NCBI GenBank assembly: GCA_002803225.1
Contig: NXFV01000931.1
Location: 1 to 14,968, forward strand
Source of the DNA: Gamarada debralockiae
Taxonomy: Eukaryota > Ascomycota > Leotiomycetes > Helotiales > Hyphodiscaceae
DNA length: 14,968 nt
Reading direction: 5' to 3'
Shown: piece after piece, positions 9,211-14,968 of the stretch
How positions within the stretch are numbered: position 1 is the stretch's first letter
Layout of the letters: each line of letters opens with the position of its first letter
Program-made: the position numbers and the translations under genes
The notes under the pieces: model-generated
Told to the model about the DNA's origin: nothing
Database searches by the model: none
The model's input: the letters and a program-made list of their open reading frames with translations, nothing else

Positions 9211-10316
9211 ATGCAATTCCTACAATACCTTCATCGAATCGCCGATTACGGTCTCGGGCTCGTAAAGCTGGTGCAGAATCGGGAAGTGGGATGGAGGACG
9301 TTCAATCGGAAGACTGGTAAATATGAGCGTGAGCAACAGCCTCTGCTCAAGAAGCTTAAGCTCCTACTTCTCTTCAACCGTTTTACGGAATGGATAGACC
9401 AGACGCATTTGCTGCGGCTATGGATTCACGACAAGACAATCGCTGCTGGTAAGATGCGCAGACAATATATAAGCATTTTGGTTAATTTCCTGTTTAGGGA
9501 AACGGGAAGCGACAAAATCCTCGTCGCGCCAGATTAAAGCCTTCGTTGAATTCTATCACATTAATATGAAAGAATTTGAACCGTCGGACTTAGCCGCATA
9601 CAATACCTTCGAAGATTTCTTTGTCCGAAAGCATGCCGTAGGAAGCCGGCCAATATTTGCAAAGGGCGATATGACGAAAGCGGTCGCGGTTGCTGATTCC
9701 CGTGTCGTAGTCTATCCCAGCGTGTCTCAAGCGCAGTCTCTCTGGATCAAAGGCAAGCACTTCACTATTGAAAACCTTATCCTAGATGCGGAGCGAGCAA
9801 AACTCTGGACGGATGGCGCTATTGCCAGCTTCCGATTGAGCCCGCAAGATTACCATCGCTACCATTCTCCGGCCTCCGGCACGGTGACTTGGTTCAAACA
9901 GATCAGTGGAGATTATTACCAGGTCGATCCTATTTGTCTCGCCAGTAAGGTGGATATATTGACTCGCAACGCACGTTGTTGTATTGCGCTTGAGACCAAA
10001 GAGTTTGGGATGGTGCTATTCGTCGCAATTGGAGCAACAAATGTGGGAACAGTCCAGTAGGTCTCAGTTTGAAGACGATCGCTATTATACTTTCACTAAC
10101 AATATTAGAATAAACGAGCCACTCCGCAGAACTGGCACTTATGTAAATAAAGGAGATGAAATCGGATTGTTCCAATTCGGGGGATCAAGCATTATCGTGG
10201 CCTTCGAGAAAGATCGGATCAAGTTCGACGACGACCTTTTAAGCATGAGTCGACGGCGCATCATGGTAGACGTAGAGGTCGGTATGAGCTTGGGAACAGC
10301 TATTTCAGCACCTTAG
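9211..10316 (+). CDS. Phosphatidylserine decarboxylase family protein
   Basis: Three exons, 9211-9448, 9498-10056 and 10109-10316, give 334 residues. Introns are 9449-9497 (GTAAGA to TTTAG) and 10057-10108 (GTAGGT, CACTAAC, ATTAG), both checked by frame continuity. The family makes phosphatidylethanolamine from phosphatidylserine with a self-generated pyruvoyl group. Motifs include EPSDLAAYNTFEDFFVR at about 107-123, ADSRVVVY at 145-152 (Asp146 as likely catalytic Asp), the double-His signature SPQDYHRYHSP at 194-204, VDILTRNAR at 231-239, and FQFGGSS at 287-293 with predicted self-cleavage between Gly291 and Ser292. The C-terminus ends normally (VEVGMSLG). There is no signal peptide, mitochondrial presequence, C2 domain or membrane anchor, so this is a short soluble paralogue rather than a PSD1 or full PSD2. 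PsiD-type tryptophan decarboxylases belong to the same family, so a non-lipid substrate is possible. All key residues are present and the gene appears functional. Confidence 0.93.
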
Positions 10317-10560
10317 ATCATTGTCCGCTGGATATGCAGCTCGTTTGAAAATATGCTCCTCTATCATTTGGCGATGAGAGTTCTTGGGAACTGAATTTGT
10401 TCCAGTAGCCACATACTATACTCAAGTGGTTGTAGTTGAAGATTGACTATATTTACGCAATTGCTAAGGCTAAAACGGATTTTAATAGGAGCAATCGCCG
10501 TCTCTTTATGTTCTAGATCGTGCTACGAACCTCGAACTCCTTAAATATTAGTGATTGGAT
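10317..10560. other. Short spacer between convergent genes
   Basis: This holds the 3' ends of the decarboxylase (+) and the calmodulin-like gene (-). It is AT-rich with no recognisable feature beyond expected UTR sequence. Confidence 0.5.
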
Positions 10561-11079
10561 TCATGGATTCCTTGCCATACGGTAAAAGTCATCGTCTGTA
10601 GGGAGAGAGCCCGTTGTTAGCTCCGACAAGGGGTGGAATCTGTCCTTTGAGTAGCCAAAAACATACAGTTAATTACACTGTCACCATCACCATCTGCCTC
10701 TTTCAGAGTTGCGTTCAATTGTTCTTCGCTAAGCTTCAGCCCTAAAGTTTGCATGACCGAGTGTAATTTAGCAGCGGTGATATATCCTGTTTATCTCTAT
10801 CGAAAACAGCAAAAGCTTGAACGATTTTCTTATCAGACGGCTCTTCCTGTACTTACGTAGGGATGAAAGAAGCTCTAATTGACCTGACCGGATCGGCAAC
10901 AGAATAAATGACTATAGAACTTCTTGCTAGATTAATATAGAGATATCACTTGCCGTCAAATTTAATAGTAGTATTCTTACACCCATCTGTGCCCTTAAGC
11001 GTAGCTCCAATCTCAGACTTGGTGTGATTGTATCCCAAGCGTCGCATGATATCTTCTAAACGCTTGAGAGATATTTCGC
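10561..11079 (-). pseudogene. Calmodulin-like EF-hand gene with two one-base frameshifts
   Basis: Exons 11079-10954, 10883-10667 and 10595-10561 read as an EF-hand protein. The first reads GEISLKRLEDIMRRLGY, a typical EF-hand exit helix. The next has EEPSDKKIVQAFAVFDRDKQ, then YITAAKLHSVMQTLG and ADGDGDSVIN; the last reads YDDFYRMARNP then TGA. Intron 10596-10666 is consensus (GTATGT, AGCTAAC, CTACAG). Intron 10884-10953 needs a GC donor (GCAAGT). Two deletions are required, at 10846-10847 (after KYR) and 10786-10787 (where the loop Gly of DRDKQG is lost); each shortens GGG to GG. Loop 3 has Lys and loop 4 Asp at position 12 in place of the usual Glu, so calcium binding would be weak even if repaired. 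The N-terminal lobe is incomplete: a possible upstream exon ends at 11122 but shows no EF-hand loop. A divergent paralogue, not the essential calmodulin. Confidence 0.72.
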
Positions 11080-11121
11080 CTTTCACTTGTTAGAAATGAT
11101 TTCTCTAGCGAATAAACATAC

Positions 11122-11465
11122 CTCTGTATACCATTTCAATCAGCAGTCTACCAAAGGGGCCAGTTTTGCACTCGGCATGATTTTGAAAATAAGGATTTTC
11201 ATATGGAGTATATCCATAGGATATGATGCTTACAAGGGTTGGAGAGGCGGGGAGTCCAGGTTGATCCTCCCTTTGAGCTATTGGTTCCACCTGGAATGAA
11301 AAGTAGACTTTGTCTTCTACAAGTTCAAGATCTTTCCGTCACGAATAAAATATAGGGTATCACTTCTCGCTCACACGCATGAATGTCGTAGTTTGAGATG
11401 CAGATATCCTAAGATTTCTGATTTATTGGACTCAGCTAGGACAGGGACGTCACAAATGCTGCACC
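11122..11465 (-). pseudogene. Possible decayed coding remnant next to the MITE, family unknown
   Basis: On the minus strand, about 11331-11122 is open for roughly 70 codons, including EDKVYFSFQVEPIAQRED, SIISYGYTPYENPYF and GPFGRLLIEMVYR. Two shorter openings in other frames lie upstream (reading CDVPVLAESNKSEILGYL, then NYDIHACEREVIPYILF) and stop close to the MITE edge. It may be a fragmented gene or an N-terminal extension of the calmodulin-like gene: GTATGT at 11121 could splice in frame to 11079, but that 42 nt intron is very short. No domain is recognised and chance opening is not excluded. Confidence 0.3.
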
Positions 11466-11467
11466 GA

Positions 11468-11661
11468 CAGTAAAACCTGGTTATAACGAACACGAAAAAT
11501 CTGTATGGCGAGGGCCCAAAAATTCGTTATATCCAGAGATCGTTATATAGAATCCCTGTCTCCATACAAACTATCCCTGTAAAGCTTTTCGTCTCGTACG
11601 TTATATCGAGGGATTTGTTAGCGTTCGTTATATCCAGATTCGTTATAGGCAGGTTTCACTG
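11468..11661. mobile_element. MITE, 194 bp, pogo/Fot1-like terminal inverted repeats
   Basis: The left end begins CAGTAAAACCTGG and continues TTATAACGAA (11468-11490). The right end, reverse complemented, begins CAGTGAAACCTGC and continues CTATAACGAA (11661-11639). The 23-bp arms match at 20 positions. CAG ends, an AAACCT core and TATAACGAA subterminal words are typical of pogo/Tigger/Fot1-type Tc1-mariner elements, which duplicate TA. TA follows the right end at 11662-11663; the left flank is GA, so one duplication copy is altered. The interior repeats CGTTATA words (for example near 11524, 11541, 11599, 11625 and 11641), partly as TTCGTTATATCCAGA twice. There is no coding capacity, so mobilisation would need a transposase encoded elsewhere. 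Confidence 0.78.
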
Positions 11662-12449
11662 TACAAGGAGGTATCTCCGGTAGGTAAGCGAGCCCCAACG
11701 GGATTGCTGCCACTAGTTTCAATGGCAGCCAATGATAAAGCTAACAGACGCTAATGGACGACACTGTTCTCCGCGGCTGTACAATCCGAAAGACGGTGAC
11801 CTACCCAAACATAACGGTTTCTTAGTCGGAAAATCAGCGCTACAGTATGACCTTGACCGTATGAGAAGTTATTAATTTTTCTGCATTTAATACAATGGCG
11901 TCGTGCCTTTGAACCAAAATATTCTTAACTTTTGTAGTTTTTTATACTAATTTTTATTCTGATCCTACTACTCTCACGTCTTCTTCCGCGTATCCTTAAT
12001 TCCCTTGATGACTATACAGACGCTCCTACTCTACAGTAGACTTCGAAACCGGCTTGAACCCGAACACTCTCTATTAAAAATTTAGCCCCACTTCATGTCG
12101 TAATCCTTGCACACAGCTTTGCCGTTTACGGTAAAGCGTTGCGCAAGGTCATGTTCCGATGTACTGTACTTCTACGGATGGCTGTAATCGCGCAAGGCTA
12201 AGCGCCCGAAAAGCAAAGAGCTGAAGACAAGCACGGGCTGGTTGCTGTGTATCAGATTTCACGAACAACAGAATTGAACACCCTGGACAAGGCATCGATC
12301 TAACGCCTTTAATTCTAGTCTTGAAGACTTGACGAGCCACGCACGTTCGAGCAAACCTTATAGCTAGCTACTGTCGTGGTATTGGCCGTGGCCTTGTCCC
12401 CGCCGTGCAAAGCCCCACCCCGACATTACTACCACGACATCAACATACG
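11662..12449. other. Region upstream of the SIR2-like gene
   Basis: This holds the promoter and 5' UTR of the SIR2-like gene. AT-rich sequence at 11865-11960 is followed by CT-rich sequence. On the minus strand 12171-12082 could be a 29-codon terminal exon (ending CKDYDMKWG, TAA), preceded by an AG, but no first exon was found. A 63-codon minus frame at 12149-12340 overlaps it and is unconvincing. Confidence 0.45.
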
Positions 12450-13759
12450 ATGAACTCCTTGGTATGTATAGCTCAACTCTCTTTGGGAATCAGATTTAAC
12501 AACAGTGTATATAGGATGAAGCTGCCAAAGAGTCTGCGCGACGCCAGGAGGAAGTCCTTGCACGACTACGCAACGACCTGAAAACCCATCGGCTCGCGAT
12601 CGTAATTGGCGCTGGGGTCACACTCAATGTGACCGCAAATGAATCTGGGAAACCTCTCTCGAGAATCACATGGACGGGCTTGATACGAAATGGTCTCGAC
12701 TATCTGGTCAGCGAAGGCTACGTGGACACATCTAATCGACGGACAAAGAGGGCATATGAGGCGCTTGAGCATCCAGAGGTCGACGGACTACTAGACGCTG
12801 CAAACATCGTGAGCAGTCAAATGAAACAACATGGTCAATTTCCTACATGGTTGGAGTCGGTATTTGGAAGCCTTAGCCAAGAAATCAGACATCTAGCTCT
12901 TCTCGATATAGTCAAGACGTTACACGAAAGGGGCGCAACCTTGCTCACGACAAATTACGATGATATTCTTGAGAAACACTGCGGATTACAACGTATTGGT
13001 CGATCTAACCAGGACGATGTTTCAAGGTTTCAGCGTGGAGACATCGATGGAGTCTTCCATATACATGGAAGCTATCATGATGCACAAGAGGTCGTCCTGG
13101 ACACGACAGACTACTACGACGTGAAGAACTCAGACAGGGTGCAAGATGTGCTGAAAACATTCTTACAGTATAAAACTATATTGTTTATTGGTTGTGGCTC
13201 AGGGCTAGAAGATCCAAATTTCGACGCTCTCTTGAGATGGACTAGCGAACAGCACAAGAACATCCCACATCGGCACTGTTTGCTTATTCGGGACGATGAT
13301 AGCGTGAAGTACCAGCCGTTAATAAGGGTAAAGTACGGACCAAGATACGAGGATCTTATTGTTTATCTTAAGAGACTGCTGGATGACCAAACAGAGACGC
13401 AAAGGCCGGGTACAGTTGACTCCTTCAGTGTGAGCGTCGATAATTGGAAGCTCCCACGATCGATTAGCTTCGACGATAGCTTTGTGTATTTCCAGGTGTC
13501 GACTTGTTACCCTTGTTCCGTCTGTGAATCCCGTATCACATCCCTTCATGCGGCAATTCGGGAGAACAACCGCTCTCAAATCGAGAATTCAGAAGCTGAA
13601 GCAGGAGACCGTCTTCAAAGAATTGCTTCGTATACTGTTATCGAAGAAGATCAGGAGGTATTCTTTGTCTTCCCGTATCTGGGGCCAAAAATACCTCAGG
13701 ATATTGCAGAATATTTATCGACGAGGATCGGGCTGCACATCACAATTAAGAGGGGCTAA
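12450..13759 (+). CDS. SIR2-like (SIR2_2 type) predicted NADase, defence-associated family
   Basis: Exon 1 is 12450-12461 (MNSL). Intron 12462-12514 runs from GTATGT to TATATAG, with TTTAAC as branch. Exon 2 is 12515-13759, for a total of 418 residues. A helical leader (DEAAKESARRQEEVLARLRN) precedes the Rossmann-like SIR2 core: LAIVIGAGVTLN at 31-42 (nucleotide loop), LLTTNYDDILE at 147-157 with Asn151, VFHIHGSYHD at 184-193 (His186/His188, one the likely catalytic His), and ILFIGCGSGLEDPNFDALL at 226-244. This motif set belongs to SIR2-like proteins whose bacterial members deplete NAD+ in antiphage defence (ThsA, DSR, SIR2-pAgo). They lack the zinc-binding module of classical sirtuin deacetylases. 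Residues ~300-418 form a separate C-terminal part with CYPCSVC at 335-341 and an alpha/beta pattern that I do not recognise. No NACHT, repeats or membrane helices are present, so it is stand-alone rather than an NLR. NAD hydrolysis and a defence or incompatibility role are inferred from family. Confidence 0.9.
12462..12514 (+). other. First intron of the SIR2-like gene
   Basis: GTATGT donor, TTTAAC branch-like site near 12495-12500, and TATATAG acceptor; 53 nt in phase 0 after the fourth codon. It links the only well-placed ATG to the long open frame, whose coding sequence extends upstream of the in-frame GTG at 12629. Confidence 0.75.
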
Positions 13760-14044
13760 GGAAACGCAACACGGTTTCCCATTATAGCGACAAACTAATA
13801 GTTGAAGACATCTCCAATTTGGTAATTAAAAACTTTCTTGCGAACTATAGTACTTCAAGATAGAGCGCTCTACGCAACGCTTGGGATTGTCCGAGATTTT
13901 CGTAAAATCACGTGATGTGTTCTTGTGAGTGGGGAACATGTGTCTTTATAGTGCCCATAATCGCTACTCAACTTTAAGTATCTTCTAGAATAATCACGCT
14001 ACACGCCACCGTTCGAATGTATTAACTGAGCTACTTAGTGGTTA

Positions 14045-14181
14045 GGATAAATAAACCCCTACCCTGAGGTGTGCTTCTAGCAGGTTCGCCTCTACAAAAC
14101 CTTGAATTCCAGCTGTCTTATTCGCCTATACCCCTTGATACGGCGTCTGTGGATCCAAACAGGGCATGGGTTTATTTATCC
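14045..14181. repeat. 22-bp imperfect inverted repeat around a 93-nt spacer
   Basis: GGATAAATAAACCC followed by CTACCCTG at 14045-14066 pairs with 14160-14181, whose reverse complement is GGATAAATAAACCC followed by ATGCCCTG. That is 20 of 22 matches. The spacer has no coding sequence. It could be a very small foldback element or a solo pair of terminal repeats; target duplications were not clear. Confidence 0.6.
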
Positions 14182-14652
14182 CTACTACCAAGTATACATT
14201 GCTTATTAAAAAGATTGTTATTAGCGATATAAGCGAGAGCCAGAGCATACAGTCGAAAGAAGAGGAACTGGTACATCGGCCATGGTCCTTGCAAGGCGCC
14301 GCCTTGCTTGAAACGGCAAAGCTTCATGCAAGGATTAACGCGCGAAGTAGGGCGCGACCTTTTAAACGAAAGAGTGTTTGGGCGAATCCGGTTTCGAAGC
14401 TTACTGTATAGCCCTTTATAATCGCTTTAATCGCCTCTTGATTACTAAGGCTGTTCTCGACCCTAGCTATAATCTCATTAATAATAACCTACTGTATCAA
14501 GTAGTACTAATACTCAAACAGAGCGCGCCAGCGGCTACTATATGCTCTCGAGCACCGCAATAGAGGGGCGACTGCTTAGGCCAACTATTTACTCCCTCCA
14601 CAGGCCTGGGATTAGGACAACGTCACGCGAAAGCTTGTAAAAGGGCATGACA

Positions 14653-14672
14653 GCTGTGGCAGTGGCCACAGC
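14653..14672. repeat. Perfect 8-bp stem hairpin with 4-nt loop
   Basis: GCTGTGGC at 14653-14660 and GCCACAGC at 14665-14672 flank the loop AGTG. Its role is unknown; it sits just before the AT-rich tract. Confidence 0.55.
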
Positions 14673-14722
14673 ATAAGAACCTATTCCTATTATAAGATAT
14701 AGTTCTAATTAGATTAAAACTA

Positions 14723-14743
14723 TTATAAGATAATATCTTATAA
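14723..14743. repeat. Perfect AT-rich palindrome, 10-bp arms
   Basis: TTATAAGATA and TATCTTATAA flank a single A. The word ATTATAAGATA also occurs about 31 nt upstream, so the tract contains a direct repeat as well. Probably part of a decayed repeat. Confidence 0.55.
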
Positions 14744-14968
14744 AAGTAATTAATATAATATATAGGCTTTGTAAGCTATATAGTTAGGGAAGAGGGAGCA
14801 ATCTTAAAGCCTATTTTAAACTAGCGTTATATGTACTAGAGTATTAGGGTACTCATAACAATAATCTCAAGCTGTATTCTACTAGCAAGAACGCCCCTCT
14901 GTGACGGCAGGAGCAAAGCAATGGTCTGAAGCGCAAAGATCTAAGTCTCATTGTCTGTCAAAATACTA

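Larger units (their letters stand above)
13760..14968. other. Repeat-like, partly AT-rich region, probable decayed transposon DNA
   Basis: No protein family was recognised. Frames of 81 codons at 14166-14411 and 61 codons at 14378-14563 do not resemble known proteins. From about 14680 to 14880 the sequence is dominated by TA, TTA, ATA and TAG words, as expected for DNA altered by repeat-induced point mutation. Palindromes and inverted repeats are frequent: 13861-13872, 13907-13916, 14045-14181, 14291-14307, 14653-14672 and 14723-14743. AGAGGGGCG at 14564-14572 is mirrored by CGCCCCTCT at 14891-14899. Confidence 0.5.

Noticed and set aside
9009..9320. 103-codon frame overlapping the decarboxylase start
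   Set aside because: It overlaps the first exon of the decarboxylase in another frame and shows no protein features.
10851..10860. Intron GTAAGTACAG to explain the first calmodulin-like frameshift
   Set aside because: Ten bases is far too short for a spliceosomal intron; a missing G gives a continuous EF-hand reading.
12629..13759. SIR2-like protein starting at the in-frame GTG at 12629
   Set aside because: The GTG encodes Val inside the nucleotide-binding loop region; the upstream exon supplies GAGV and an ATG.
1..14968. tRNA genes, rRNA or CRISPR arrays
   Set aside because: B-box-like GTTCGA words occur (for example 12345 and 14009) without a matching A box or cloverleaf; no spaced identical repeats were seen.

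Overview
The window looks like nuclear DNA of a filamentous ascomycete (Pezizomycotina). The genes are small and interrupted by 49-81 nt introns with GTATGT/GTAAGT/GTGAGT-type donors, CTAAC-like branch sites and CAG/TAG acceptors. Intergenic stretches are long and partly CT-rich or AT-rich, and the protein families are typical of that group. Species was not determined. Exon joins were worked out by hand from splice consensus and protein continuity.

Layout, left to right. (1) 179-1175 (+): a highly charged, low-complexity protein with a conserved-looking C-terminal beta motif and a final intron. (2) 3525-3902 (+): a 98-residue glycine-rich protein made mostly of six exact-register 11-residue repeats, LEA-like. 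(3) 5067-5685 (-): a four-helix MARVEL-type membrane protein in three exons; the fourth helix is only recovered by removing a second intron. (4) 5686-7761: gene-poor DNA with one doubtful decayed coding trace. (5) 7762-8819 (-): an isocitrate lyase/PEP mutase superfamily gene broken by a one-base frameshift and an in-frame TAA. (6) 9211-10316 (+): an intact phosphatidylserine decarboxylase-family gene, divergent from the broken lyase across a 391 bp shared promoter region that holds an exact 11-bp inverted repeat. (7) 10561-11079 (-): a calmodulin-like EF-hand gene with two one-base frameshifts. (8) 11468-11661: a 194 bp MITE with 23-bp pogo/Fot1-like terminal inverted repeats. (9) 12450-13759 (+): a 418-residue SIR2-like (SIR2_2 type) predicted NAD-hydrolysing protein with all core motifs, resembling the SIR2 domains of bacterial antiphage systems and immune NLRs. 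(10) 13760-14968: repeat-like, increasingly AT-rich DNA with several palindromes, probably decayed transposon sequence.

The left part (1-5700) looks like ordinary genome. From about 5.7 kb onward the window has an accessory character: broken genes, a MITE, AT-rich relics and a defence-type gene. No operon or cluster can be shown. The divergent lyase/decarboxylase pair may once have been co-regulated. All three one-base deletions inferred in the broken genes shorten a GGG/CCC run to two bases, so assembly or sequencing error must be excluded before calling them real pseudogenes. The in-frame TAA in the lyase cannot be explained that way.
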